From Trichoplax adhaerens (Eukaryota; Placozoa; Uniplacotomia; Trichoplacea; Trichoplacidae), in the NCBI RefSeq assembly GCF_000150275.1, contig NW_002060945.1, positions 6,197,246 through 6,261,245 on the forward strand: 64,000 bases of DNA, read 5' to 3'. The translations under genes and the position numbers were made by a program. Under the pieces are notes generated by a model that saw only the letters and a program-made list of their open reading frames with translations, ran no database searches and was not told where the DNA came from. Of the stretch, positions 45,612 to 58,901 are shown piece after piece; the first letter of the stretch is position 1, and the number at the start of each line of letters is the position of its first letter.

Positions 45612-46519
45612 CTTGTATCTCTTTGCCATTTTTCTTTTATGTAATATACCCATAAATGGGTAGGATTCTTGTTCAGTAAAACTGTCACGTCACATAAAAT
45701 ATTTATTGCCGTATACTACTGATACTAAATAATAGTGAAAGAGATGGATGATTGGGCCGATCGGTGCAAGACTGGTTTCTTATCTGTATCTTACAAAAAT
45801 ATTTTCGTATTTAGTAAATTCAGCAAATGTTCGATTTAGCTCGCTTCCTAATATAATATTTGATTCTCTTCCAGAAAGAAACCACACATTACAATTCAAA
45901 CTGTGTCGTTTAATAAGATTTGTTTTCACGTTCATTATACATGTATAATTGTTAATAATCATCCAAGAGACTAGTATAATACCTCTTTTATACTAGTATG
46001 GTATTGTATAAACACACTTTTATCGGAAAATTTGCATGTATACTCGCATATCTACATAATTTAGTTCCACCAACGTAGTATAACAGGTGACAAAGCAATA
46101 AACACACGTTTACAATGTATATAATTAAATAATTCTGATATAGATATTGTAAATTATTCCAGATTTGTGCAATAAAATTATCGATTCATTATAAAATTTG
46201 AATCGGATTGCAAAATAAAATTATCCTTTGAAAAATATTCTCAAGGTAGTACACCGTATCATTGATTAACTGACTTCTAGTACAATGTATTCATTGTAAT
46301 AATATGTAAATGTAAGCGTACGATTCTATAGAATAGGATTGCACTAAGTCAGCTCGTCAAAAATATAACCAATAAATATATTTTTCAGCACGGATAAAAA
46401 TCACGCAGCATTCGTTAATTGTACTCCGTTCAATCATGAAATGATCGTAGTAAAGCATTCACGGGTATATATCAAATTTACTGATAGACCGCACTTTTAA
46501 CTTGCTCATTTCTACTACT
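45612..46519. other. Convergent intergenic space between AGGF1 and the minus-strand MFS gene
   Basis: AT-rich with no coding signal. Small frames at 45748-45962 mirror each other on both strands and are not supported. Confidence 0.5.
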
Positions 46520-49500
46520 TTAATGCCTCCTTGTGATTAAGGTAGGATGCGAAGATACTAAAAAGAAAATTGCCGTAGTTCCCATGGAGGCAACTGCTAA
46601 AATGCCAAAGAAAGTTGACCAACCGTGTTCTTTCACAACGACAGCAGCATAATAATCAAATGTCATTGTTAATAAAAATCCAAGACTTTCTAGTAAAGCT
46701 GCAAGGGTTCCACTAAATCTAGACAAAATTAGATATCATCAGTTAACAGCTTTCATTTCATTATACGAAATATTGTCGAATTTCTGAGTAGTTTGAGTTA
46801 AATGTAATAATTAGCATCAAACCTTTGTCCACCATAAACCATAGAGAAGACACTTGCTGGTAGATAATATGGTATTGAAAGAAAAAATCCAATAACAAAT
46901 AGGGTATAGAATACGTCAACTTTACTCATAACTGGTAACATTCCTTGATAAATGCAAGACAGAAAGACAAAAATTTAATTATATTACCAACGTATAACGT
47001 TGTATAATTGATCTCTATAAAGATTTTATCAAAGAGATAATAAATAAGAACACTAATGTAATTTTTCTTACTCCAATAGAAAATGTAACATCCAGTGCAT
47101 ACAATCATGCACAAGTTTAAAAACATAGTTAATTTCTTCGCTGCCAATTTATCGTACAAATAACCACCAAAAATAACTCCGCCAATGCTACCAATTTGAA
47201 AGGAACATGAAGCATACACAGCGCTACCCATATCCAACTTTAAGTATTGACGTAAAAATAAGGGTAGAAAACTTTGCACTTCCATAAGAACAGTAGTGCC
47301 GCCGACAAAAAGGAGCATTAACCATACGGTCCTAGTTAATCAAGTGACATAATAAGAACAGCTCAGAAATTTACATCTGATAAATAAAATATAAGCACCG
47401 TTAAGTATCGATAGCTATTGAAAAATGCATAATGAAATATAATTTAATACACTTGAAGCCATAATCGTGCAAGGAATGGCATTCCTTAAGTAACGCTATA
47501 ATAGGTTAATGTATTAATAGTATTACCTATCCCGAAGCATATGCATTACCGCCGATGACCAGTTCAATTTATCGAGAGGATTTTCTCTTGGCAAACATGC
47601 TGATTCCTTTAATTCTATCTGATTAGAATAATGAGATCAAAATATAATTATTTAAATACATGCCAGATACTTTTTCTCTATCTCTCAATTACATCATGTA
47701 CATAAAATAGTGCATGCGTTTAGAATGAGCTATTAAAAATAGCTAGAGCGATCACTTTAAATTTATGCACATTTAAAGTGATATATCTGTTTGAAGTGAT
47801 AGACAATGAATCATATATAAGTTTCGATACTAGATTCCACCTACTTCATTTAAATTCGGCAATCCAACGCTCATTGGTGATTCTTTGATGGCAAAATAAT
47901 TAAATACTCCAGTTAATAGCTGTAGTAAAGCAATTAACATGATGATCGTTCTCCAGTAAAAACCATTTCTAAGTAATTCAGCTGTAACAAAGCAACTTAG
48001 CAAATGACCAATGCGGGAACTCGTCGAAATTATTCCAGTAATTTCGCCATAGAATTTAGAAGAAAACCACAAACTGGTTACTTTGGTCATTGACGGCCAG
48101 TTGGACGATACAAATAATTTACAGATACACCAACAAAATGTTAATAAGGTAAACGTATTTGCTGCGCTAAGGAAAATACAAAATATGCCAGAAAATAATA
48201 TTGATGAAACAAATATAGCCCTTCCGCCAAGTTTATCTGTTGCAATGCCAGAAAGAGTTTTACCAAGGAAATAAAAAAAATTTCCTAGACAATGAAAAGT
48301 AAATTATTAAGGTTAAGAATGCTCCTATATTAAATCAGAGATCAAAACTTAATTAAATAATAGTATATTAAGCGTAAAAGTAAAAATATACGGTAGTAAT
48401 TTAATAGCTTAATGTCGCTCAAGCAGGTATACTACAGTAAACCCATAACTTTGTTATACTGCCATAGACTACGTACGGATGGTTTAAATCGAAGTGTTTA
48501 TAATGATTTTTGTATAAATACTCGTATAAGTAATATAATTCGTTCCATATTGCGATTTCATAAGATGCTTAATCTTGCGATCATGCCGTATATAAATTGG
48601 ATATAACATTAGGATAATGCACTGCTTTATCAACATATCGGAACAGTCACATCTTAAGAGGTTGTATTTTTTTCTTATTATACTAACTAGTAGTCCTAAA
48701 TATACTAACAAAAATATTTTTAAGAGGATGATGTATCAGATCAGTATGAATTTAGTTTGATTTACATATGAGTTGTAGCTCACCTACATTAATGCACTCA
48801 AAATTATAAGGGTACTGATTTCATACTAGTTTTTAGTTAATGAAATTTTACAGAGTAATTCATAAATCAGTAAGATTGACCATGGTATTTCGTAATTAGT
48901 TGATGTTACTGATTTATTTTACATTTTTACATAGTAGGTATAGTACGGTATCATTGAAGTAACACACTTAGTTGGGTGCCATGATTACATGATTTAATGC
49001 GAATTCTGTATCATACAGCATTGACTACTGTACTTATAAAGTAAGTGTAATTATACACATAGTCTACCGCATTTAAAGGTCTATTCTGTACAATATCAAT
49101 TATTCCATTAATATATACTCGTAAGCATATTCCATTGGCATTAGTATCTATCAAATGGAATGGAATGATAAATATAAGCACTATCTTGATGTATACCGTA
49201 GTGTCTAATTGTTATTAATGAAATAAAAACGCCCAAAATTGTATATTCGAGTGAGTTATAGCTACTGTATGATTACGCAATCTCATTCATTGCTACCTTC
49301 CTTACTGCACAGGCGAATATAATATCTGATAAATAATGTATACTGTAGTGTCTAATTGTCATTAATAGAATAAAAACCCCTCGAAACGTATATTCGAGTA
49401 AACTATATATAACTACAGTACAGTTATGCAATCTCATTCATTGGTACCTTCCTTACTTCACTAGGCGATTATAATTTCCAATAGAAAAAGAATAGATATT

Positions 49501-51664
49501 ACACAATTAAAGAATACAATCTAGTAATAACTAACCCGTATTCTAGCATTGTAGAGTATAGTAGTTACAACATGGCCTATACTCGTATAGCGTATGAAAT
49601 AATTAATGTAAGACTATGTAACCTCAACACTACAGTCTACAAATTTCATTGGTTGTTCTTTCTGTTGTACACGCAAAAAAGGTAATGTTCGCAGCTGTAA
49701 AGTCCTTAGTGAAAGTGGAACAGGAAGATAGTTTTACCACAAGTATTAATCGTACCCCATACGAGTATAATGCCATAACATAAGTGTATTTTAGTATTAT
49801 AGATGAATTCTAGTGAACTCTAGATACAGTCATTGTAAAGGGTATTGTAAGATATATAAAGCATTGATGTACGCTTTTCGGATAGGTAGATGCTGCTGCA
49901 TACATACCTGCCGGTATATCCATGCATCCACAGGAGAATTGTATTGGGTTATGCTAGGATTTCTTCAAGCGCTAGTGTTTTTTTTAGATCAGCAAGTTGT
50001 ACAGTAAACATGACTACCCTTATTCGTATTCCAATTACGCATATTGAAATCGTATATCGTTAATCCTGATCATTACGTATTTAGTATTTATTGTATAGGT
50101 TAATGTAAAGCAGTTAACAGTACGGTATTAATTGCCCAGGTCTCATTTGAACTCGTTAAAATTGCCGCAAGAACGCTCCAAGATCAAGGTATCCTACTGT
50201 ACTTCAGCAACGTGGAAATTTTAGCGAACCCGCATCTGTATTAACGTACAAGTAGAAAATGCTTAGGCTGTTTATGATCGATTTCGATTTTAGATGTTGG
50301 TGGATTACTACTAACAATAAGAAATGCTGTCATGGTTGCAGTTTCGTTATTGATAGTTATTAGTTGACTCAATTTCAAACATACTGTACAGTACTGTATT
50401 ATACAACAGCTACAGTATGGTGATAATCGCCTCTAACAGCATTTCTATATAAACTGTCAACTTGTATTACCCTCTGGGCCATTAACTACTATGCGAACTT
50501 GTAATCTCATTTAACATCCTCAACGGAAATTATAATTGCACATATAAAAGAAGTACAGAGATCATAAATGAATTCCTACGACTTGATACTAATAATAAAA
50601 GTGAAATAAATTCGTATCAACTGCTGAATAGATGTAATAAATTATAAGCAATCCGACCGTCATAGGAAAGCTGTTCAAGTTTCAGCGCTGTAACAACACC
50701 AATGCTTGGAAACCCGCAGGTTTATAAATAACTCTGACCTTCCAGGCATTGGTAACTACTGTATGTACAGTATGAACTTCGTCTATTAACTGCTCAATAG
50801 ATCTAATAATTAAGTAATGAGGGCAAGATAAAAGGATAAGTGTTCAAGTTTCAAGGCTGCAATGGATGATAATTGTGATTTGTCGATCAATTGATCTTTC
50901 CATTTGCAAGCATGCCGCGACATTTTAAGCAAACCTCCAAGAAAAATAGAAGATTGGCAAATATTTGCCAACTGATATGAGTAGTAAGACTATTGATAGT
51001 AGAGTCTACTGACCGAGTTAGCTTCACTTAAGTGTATGATATCCCTAGACTACAGTTTGAGAAATGGCCAAACAGGCAATTCTTTCAATAAATTACACAT
51101 TCATATCATTCATGGATTATTCTTGATTTCCAGGATATTTGCTGATTACTTTGATACAGTGAAAGAGTGAACGAATCCGGAGTGTAATATGTCAAGTCAT
51201 TACTGCTGAGTACAATAAGTAGACTACGAGTATATTGCAGGGTTCCACTCTTTCGTTACTACGCTAATGTAGTCATCAAGTCATTCAATTTGACAGACAG
51301 AGTAGCATGAAACCTACTGTGCTGCCATTGTACTCTATCCTGTTGTAGATTCAATCAGTTGGAAATAGAAATTTCATCTTCAGTAAAAGCAAGCGTAATG
51401 CAAGTAGAAGATGAGAAAAAGTACTGGGTCCAAATTGAACAGTCAGTCAATCAGTGAATTTTATTTGCTCATTGACTTACCCCAAGCTAATAATTTGCCA
51501 ATACTTATTTGATCTAGCTCTAGGTTTTTGTCCTCTAAAATTGCTGCCAATGAATTCTCGACTGCTAGACGCCCTTGATTGACTCCTAAGACACCGGTTA
51601 TTAGACCGATCGTTAATAAACGTTGATGGAATTGCAGCGAGGGTTCGACGGTTTGTGGCGCCAT
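46520..51664 (-). CDS. Major facilitator superfamily carrier, OPA/SLC37-like (copy A)
   Basis: Six exons (51664-51481, 48284-47845, 47618-47527, 47331-47072, 46943-46823, 46718-46520) join in phase to 431 residues, a usual length for a 12-helix MFS carrier. Recognisable pieces: TM1 region ITGVLGVNQGRLAVENSL, then YFLGKTLSGIATDKLGGRA (the MFS loop 2-3 pattern GxxxDxxGGR), NWPSMTKVTSLWFSSKFYGE (like the P-x-x-x-x-x-x-W-F-x-x-x-x-x-G loop of organophosphate antiporters), a charged central loop, VGGTTVLMEVQSFLPLFLRQ in the C-terminal half, and a final helix pair ending SSHPTLI. The substrate cannot be read from sequence. The first intron is 3.2 kb, long for this window. A paralogue lies head-to-head at 53249. 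Confidence 0.85.
49190..49485. repeat. Tandem duplication of about 148 bp in MFS copy A intron 1
   Basis: Blocks GTGTCTAATTGT, AATAAAAAC, GTATATTCGAGT, GCAATCTCATTCATTG and TACCTTCCTTACT occur in the same order in two adjacent copies, about 49190-49335 and 49338-49485, with roughly 15 percent difference by eye. Confidence 0.85.
50610..50880. repeat. Diverged direct duplication in MFS copy A intron 1
   Basis: ATCAACTGCTGAATAGATGT ... GTTCAAGTTTCAGCGCTG (50630-50690) recurs as TTAACTGCTCAATAGATCT ... GTTCAAGTTTCAAGGCTG (50785-50865). Confidence 0.7.
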
Positions 51665-53248
51665 TTTGATTTCTTTGGCAAATACTACTACAGTATAAAA
51701 ATAGAAAATAAATGACACTGACTGTGGCGGCGATAACTTGATTGACTTCAATCTGTTGTGCATCTGACGCTGCCACAGTCATACAAGGCTGAATGAAGAC
51801 GAAGTTGCTGACGTGCCCTTGAGCATTGATCAGACATACAGTGTATTATTATACCGTACAGTGATTGTCTATGCTATAACCATCCTATTATAATAATAGG
51901 ATATACTGTATAAATTAATTAATGTATAAACATACATAGAATGAATTCATAATAATTAGTTAATAATGAATAATTGAATATGGATGGCAACAGCCTCTGT
52001 GCCACAGTGGCAGACTTTGGTAGAAAACGCAAAGTATCATCATTTCAGTATAGCTTCAGTCTGTTTGATACTCGGTGTGCACTAGGGCCCGCTATTTCCC
52101 CCATTTAGTGTGTGGTGTCCACGTGTAGAGACCCTTGATCTGCACTGTTCAGTGAGTCTAGTGCAATCGAGAGAGATGAATGAAACCATGTGCCGTGTGC
52201 AGTACAATAGACCACACCAGGGTAGCCAACGTAATTTACTGTAGTATAGTACTGTACTGTACAGTACAGTAGTGTATGCGTTTTCAGCTTACTACAGTAC
52301 TATTTACTGTAAATCGTCACATCAATGTTACACAATGTTGAGACACGAAGTCATTTGCACGTCTGTCGCGTCTGTCAGTAGACTACACCAGGGTAGCGAA
52401 CGTAATTTACTGTACAGTACTGTATGGGCAGTACTAACATTTGTACAGTACAGTACTGTACTGTACTGTACGGTACTGTACAGTACAATATGCGCCTTCA
52501 GCTTACTACAATACTATTGACTGTAAATTGTCACATCATGTTTGACACAATACCGAGACAAGAAGTCATTTGCACGTCTGTCGCGTCTGTCAACTCAGGT
52601 TTCGAGTCATGCCGTATAACCTTTTAATTAATTAATATTAGCTCATGGACTACAGATGTCCAACTCATTGGTACTGTACAGTGCACAGTAGTAGTCCATG
52701 ATTGGCTGCTACTAGCTCTACTCAGTGACTAGTGAATTGGTAGTGAGTAGTGATGACCGCTAATGATGTTGACGTTTCTGTACTTCACCGGCGTGCGACA
52801 CAGTACTCAAAAGACCTTTTCCGGTACGGTGTGTACAGTACTGTATTGTACGTACCAGGGGTGTACGTACCCGGGATGGACGTACCGTAGTACCACGTAC
52901 CCCAGTACGCAGTCACAACGGTTGGCTGTGACTTACGTCAATCGCTCCTAGTCATTTCTTAGAGGAAAGGAAAGCAAGGAGGTTCAATGGCGTCGACGAA
53001 GGGGACAAATAGATTTTCGCCACTATGTTCCATTTGCTAATTTTACTCTAAGTATTCAATTCTTGACTTGTAATCCAATTTGTAGTTATAGTTTGTAATC
53101 CTGCAGGATAGAGAGTACTGTCGAGAATGCAGAAGGGATAAAATGGAGCAAGCTCAATAGCAGTGTACCAGTACTCTTCGTCAATTAAAATTATTGAATT
53201 CATTGAAAAAAAAATCCTTTGTAAAAGTACAGATGCCACGGTCATCTT
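51665..53248. promoter_or_regulatory. Shared 5' region of the divergent MFS pair, filled with repeats
   Basis: The 1.6-kb space between the two start codons must hold both promoters. Besides the duplication described separately, it has GTAC-rich clusters at 52235-52271, 52409-52492, 52671-52690 and 52829-52910. In the last cluster GTACGTACC-type words replace the usual TACTGTAC. No TATA box could be assigned with confidence. Confidence 0.5.
52205..52592. repeat. Tandem duplication of about 190 bp with GTAC-rich core
   Basis: Copy 1 (about 52205-52377) and copy 2 (about 52380-52592) share ACACCAGGGTAGC, AACGTAATTTACTGTA, a TACTGTAC-type core, TTCAGCTTACTAC, ACTGTAAAT, and the near-identical end AAGTCATTTGCACGTCTGTC followed by GCGTCTGTCA. 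The cores differ in length. Confidence 0.9.
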
Positions 53249-56200
53249 ATGGAGTCTGATAATAATGTTCAGAAATTGAAATTCTATCAGCGCCAAGTAT
53301 GGTATGGTTTGATTTCAGGAATAGTAACGATTCAATCAGCACGACAAGGTATAGAGAGTCTACTCCCTGCTGTTGCAGAAGATCCAACATTTGTCGCTTC
53401 CAAATTGAATCAAGTTGGAATTGGTACACTATTAGCATGGGGTAAGTACAGGATACAAACAGGCCATTGAGATCATTTCTTTCTTCATATTTACCTCTTT
53501 CGTATTCAAACTTGCATATATTGCCTTCCAAATTAATCTAGTTAAAGTACTGTAAAATCAATTCAAGTTTTCAAAATAAATTGCCAATCATACTGTATAT
53601 TAGTCTTAAGCATACAGACAATCAGACATGGAAGTAGTTAATCTTGGCCTCCTGTAATAATTATATTTATAATCAACTTGTTCCCTGTTTGCAGTACCGA
53701 TCATTGTCGTACTGTAGATGCTAAAATAAACATGTCCGTATGTTGATCATGGAATAACATAAAGCATATATATAAATCAATTTTCACTTCATTCCAAAAA
53801 TCAACTTGTTATTGACAGCCCTAAGCTTCTACCTCCTATTCAACATAAGATTAATTAATTACTCGAATTGAATCTAATCCTGAGTACTGTATATTGTTAT
53901 ACGATGCTCAAATAAAATACCTCTGTACGATTACAGTTGCATACTTTGAAATTGTATGCTTTCTAAAGTTGAAAAATACTGCAGATCAGAGGTATCGACC
54001 CATACAGTAAAGCAGTTTCATAATATTTTTTCAGCTCTTTGAACCGCAAATAGGTATTCCATTTCGATTTTATTAATAGATCTTTCTACTCTGATTAAAT
54101 ATGTGCAATTATATATGCATAATTCAAATAATTAATCATCAAACAAACCTAAGTCCATATTCTATGTGACCGTGTTCTATGTAATCTCGTATAATATAAT
54201 GCTATGAGCATACCAAAATATTATAATGTATATTACTTGATGAAGTGTTGTTGAATATACGAAGATGTACGTCTTAATTATCGCCCACTTTGATCAGAAT
54301 CCATCAACTTGCCCGCTCTACTTTCCGAATTACAGTACTAATATAATTACGTATACTATACCATAAAATCTTCTTTCATCTTGTTTCATTGTTACATTAA
54401 ATTAAACATTTAGATGGCATTTGTGCTGTGTTCATTGAATCCTTCACTCAATGATTGACTACAATGCAGCACTCACTGTTCAGCATTTCCCTAAAGTTCT
54501 TTAATTCTGTTGACTGTTATCGTTACAAAATTTTCAATGGATCATTAGAGAAACTGTATAAATTTATGATGCTATCGTCCGCAAGACGCTCAAAATAGCG
54601 TTAATCGATGGTTGTTGATATAGATTTTATATACATTTTTTACGATTATCTTATTATAATTCTTCTTTACAAACCCTATGAAAGAAACCGAGAAATTTCC
54701 ACAGGACCCACGCTAGCTATAATTACTTTAAAAAAATACTAAATTACCAAAATGGAGTACTGTAGCACCCATTGCGTCCACAATACGTGTACGTTTTTAC
54801 ACCTTATTCTCCTGCTTAGCCTACAACATTCGTACGCTTGCAGTTGTAATCCGATAATCACAATTTGCTATACCAGAAACAGTTATAAACTTGCCGTTGT
54901 TACGTTCCTGTACACGTAGCTACTACAGTCATGAATTCGTAAATTCATTTTTTGGAGAATATATATAATTTAGTAATCCATACAATCCTAAATTAATACA
55001 TCAAAAAGAATCTAACAAATTGAATTAAAATCGATTCAATTTTGCAATTTCTTCCAGGAAATTTTTTTTACTTCTTGGGCAAATGCCTTGCAGGATATAG
55101 TGTTGATAAACTGAGTGGCAGATTTGTATTCCTCTTGTCCCTTGGAATTAGTAGTGCATTTACAATATTTATAGGATTAAGCAATAGCGTTACCACTCTA
55201 ACATTCTGCTGGTGCATAAATAAATTATTCATCTCTTCAAATTGGCCGTCCGTAGCTAAAACGATGGCTACATGGTTTTCTCCTGAACGCTATGGTGAAC
55301 TAAATGGTATGATAGCTTTTTCTGTACGGATCGGTTGTTTAGTTAGCAGTCTCCTTGTTGCGGAATTATTACGACGTCATACTTATTGGAGAAAGATCGA
55401 TTTTATAATGGGCCTGATTCTAATCCTGGTATTCGCTTCGGCATTGCTCCTCGTTAAGAGATCGCCTAAGCAGCTAGGACTACCAGATCCTACCAAGGTA
55501 ATAAACTTGTAAAATTATTAGCAGTATATGGAGCAGTATATTTAGATTATGTTATCGAAATCGATCTAGCAAACAAGCACAAAGCACATAAAGGGCAAAG
55601 TCATTCCCCTTCATAGCTACTTAACTGTATTACGTATCGTGTGTTTGCTTAGCTGAATTTAGGATAGTCAATTATAATTATCACTGAGACGATGTCCTGT
55701 ATGTATTGTATCATACTTACTACTGTATTACTACTATATTATCTATGGCTTCATTAAAACTGCATTTATAATATGTAATAGATGAGCAAGGCTAGCCAAG
55801 GTGATGATGGTGATGAACACGTAGATTTGCAGAATGAAATTGAGTGGGATCTAATAACTATGGCCAAGGATCGGTAATTATTTGCAATGTTCAGTTAAAA
55901 TAAGTCATTAACCGAATTAAGTGCAGTAGACTTCGAGGTCCTAACTACAGTATTATACGTAGGTCATATTCTAAGCTTTACAGTATTCTACTACTACACA
56001 ATTGACCCTAACTGCGTGTAATTTAACTTTTTTCATTCACTCCTGTTACACTTTTATAGCGTAATTTGGCTTATGTCCATGTATGTTGCCGGGACGACTA
56101 TTTTAATGGAACTTCAAAGTTTTTTACCTCTTTTCCTGCATTTGTATATGAAATTGGAAGTGGGATTTGCGGTCTATGCTTCAACTATCTTTCAGATTGG

Positions 56201-57293
56201 AACAATTTGTGGCGTCATGCTTGGCAGTTTCTTATATGATAAACTATGCAGGAAAAATATCACTATTTTTCTCAATGGGTGCATGTTTATATGCACGGCA
56301 TGTTTAGTATTAATATGGAGTAAGTAAAGCATGCGAACTAGATTTCTGCAAAAGCAAGCCATGCCATATTTCTATTATACTGTACTGTAAATGTAGCAAA
56401 GCAGTACAGTAGATTACTTTATGTATAGAATGTCAACTGATGAATCTCGATGTCATATCTAGTACAAAAGTATTCTTTTTAACGACTTTGACTTGAAAGC
56501 AATCGAAATTTTTGTCTTATTACTATCTGCCAATGCTTGTTAATATATAGGAAAATGATTGAGTTCTAATGACCCTTAACATCTTATTTATTTTATCATA
56601 GCTTTCTAATTTTAAATTTAGTTGTAACCAAATATTTATTCACAATACACTGACATGATTATAACACTATATTGCGTCAAATTTAGGATTATTGCCTGTC
56701 TTGACGTCATCTCATATTATTTTTATACTGTTCGTGTATGGCTTTGCCCTAGCAATAATCTTCCATCTTCCGACTGGCGTCTTCATGATGGTACATGTTG
56801 GCCAAAGGTAACGCTTAGTTCTAATCAATAAAATCTTACTATAATGCAAGATTTTGAAATGCTTAATAGTCCTTATTGAATACAAGAGTATCGGCTCTCA
56901 TATACGATCCTGTACAAAAATGACAATTACATAATTATGATCTTAAAATTTATTGAAAATTAATTGTATGAAATCTAAATTTTATATCAATATCTTGTAC
57001 AGTGCAATACTAGTTCAGTTTCGGTCATATCATAAACTTACTATATACTTTATGCCTAAAAATTCATATTTATTGTTCTCTATTGTACCTTTAGACATTG
57101 TGGAACTCTAATAGCTGTATTAGAAGCATTTGGATATCTTTTTGCAGTACTATTTGATTATTATGGGGCCGTCGCGATAAAAGTTTTCGGTTGGTCCGGA
57201 TTTTTCGGCTTACTAGTGCTAACATCTATGATAACATCACTATTTCTATTCCCGATGTCGTCTCACCCGAGCATTATGACGGCTAAAAATTAA
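53249..57293 (+). CDS. Major facilitator superfamily carrier, OPA/SLC37-like (copy B)
   Basis: Six exons (53249-53441, 55058-55497, 55782-55873, 56060-56319, 56687-56807, 57095-57293) join to 434 residues. Exons 2-6 are 440, 92, 260, 121 and 199 bp, exactly as in copy A, with the same phases. The protein follows copy A throughout: KLKFYQRQVWYGLISGIVT, FLGKCLAGYSVDKLSGR, NWPSVAKTMATWFSPERYGE, VAGTTILMELQSFLPLFLHL and a C-terminal SSHPSIM. The loop encoded by exon 3 is the least conserved (Asp/Glu-rich here). Start Met 53249 is the first in frame after a stop. Substrate unknown; sugar-phosphate carriage is only a family-level guess. Confidence 0.85.
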
Positions 57294-58901
57294 TGTAAGT
57301 CGCTCTAAAATTCACAATGCATCTACTGTTTAATCGTCATAAATAAATTTGATTACAGTACTAATATTTCTAAATATTCATATATTGGATAGATTCTGGA
57401 TCACAGAAGACACTACTCGAAGACATTAGAATGATTTGCTACATTAACAATAATTACAAATTATTGGCAACTACCGTTTTAGTACCTGTTATACCTCGTT
57501 AAGTGTTGACTCTTGCATACTATTGATAAAAATTTTATTACATTAACTACCTTTATGATAGTATTTAAAAAGGATTGATAGCGAAACATCTTTAAATTGT
57601 TGATTTGCAAATCAAATGTAATTATTAACGTTGATGCAACGGTATTACTGTGTAGAACGAATATTTGTGTTACTGAAATATGCATATACAATTATACACA
57701 TGTACAGTGTACAATATGCCCATGTACTAATTATCGAAGTATTGCATTAAAGCATGTATGATACTGTGTTTATCTCAGATATATTCAAAATTTAAATATT
57801 TCTAATAAGATGAAAAGATATCATTCATGATGTATATGAATATATTGTATACGATTGTACTCATTTACAAACATCATTTTATGTGGAATGTATGTATCAT
57901 ATGTATACTATGTATTATATACAAGTTATTCCACAACTTCAGCGTCTTGGCGCAAGAACGATACACTCTTTTCAGGATTATGAAATGTCTCTGCACTATT
58001 TTCGAAACTACAAACGAAATAATTGTTGATTTATATTGCGATTGCTTATCTGCTAAATCTCCTGCCAATTCTTCTATATATTTATAAAGTGCTAGTAGGA
58101 GAATTTTGAATAAATGATGTCAAATTTCTCAACTTAAGTCATTTTCTTAATGTACGTATCCATCCGTAAGTGGTCAAGTCAATGAGCGCAGTTTCTCGCT
58201 ATGATTTATGACGCGGACGGCTAACGTCAGCCTAGATTCGCAATGTTATTTAATCATACACTTTATTGAACATATGCAGTAGATGTACTACATATTTTTA
58301 ATCTATGCCAATAGACGTATATACAGAAATACAATAGTTGCGCTAGATAAAAATAGAGGACATTAGTTTGATATAAATAGGATTTTCAAAGGTGATTGTA
58401 TTAATTAAAAATAATATTGCGATTTCAAGATTTTACGTACGATGCAAAGCAATTGATAGCCGTTTCATCTGAGGAAATAGTAGAGATAGTCAAAAACTCG
58501 ACTTGAATTAGGGTACTAATACTGATTATTTCAATTGATTTCGTTAGATATGTAAGATAATGCGATATACTTACATTATAACAATACCATCAATGGTACA
58601 AAGCATGAAGCCATAGTTTAACTACTGGTGGTGGGCACTTGAATACCGTTTGATATAGTGTATAGTACTTGAAATAATCTTCAGCAATGATCAAAAAATA
58701 CTGTGACACTAGCCATATTGATATGTACAAGTTGGATTTACTAATCATAAAACTGTAGAGAATTTCATTGACCATCTTCAATATTTTGTATCTTCCTATT
58801 CTGTTGTGTTATACTCTATACAGTAGTGACCATCAATACTACCATTCGTAATACGATAGCAAATAATTAGCATGAAGACATTACGTAATTTTTCATTTGT
58901 A
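57294..58901. other. Convergent intergenic space between MFS copy B and frataxin
   Basis: No gene recognised. Frames open at 57827-58087 are low-complexity, Ile/Tyr/Cys-rich translations of AT-rich DNA. Confidence 0.45.
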
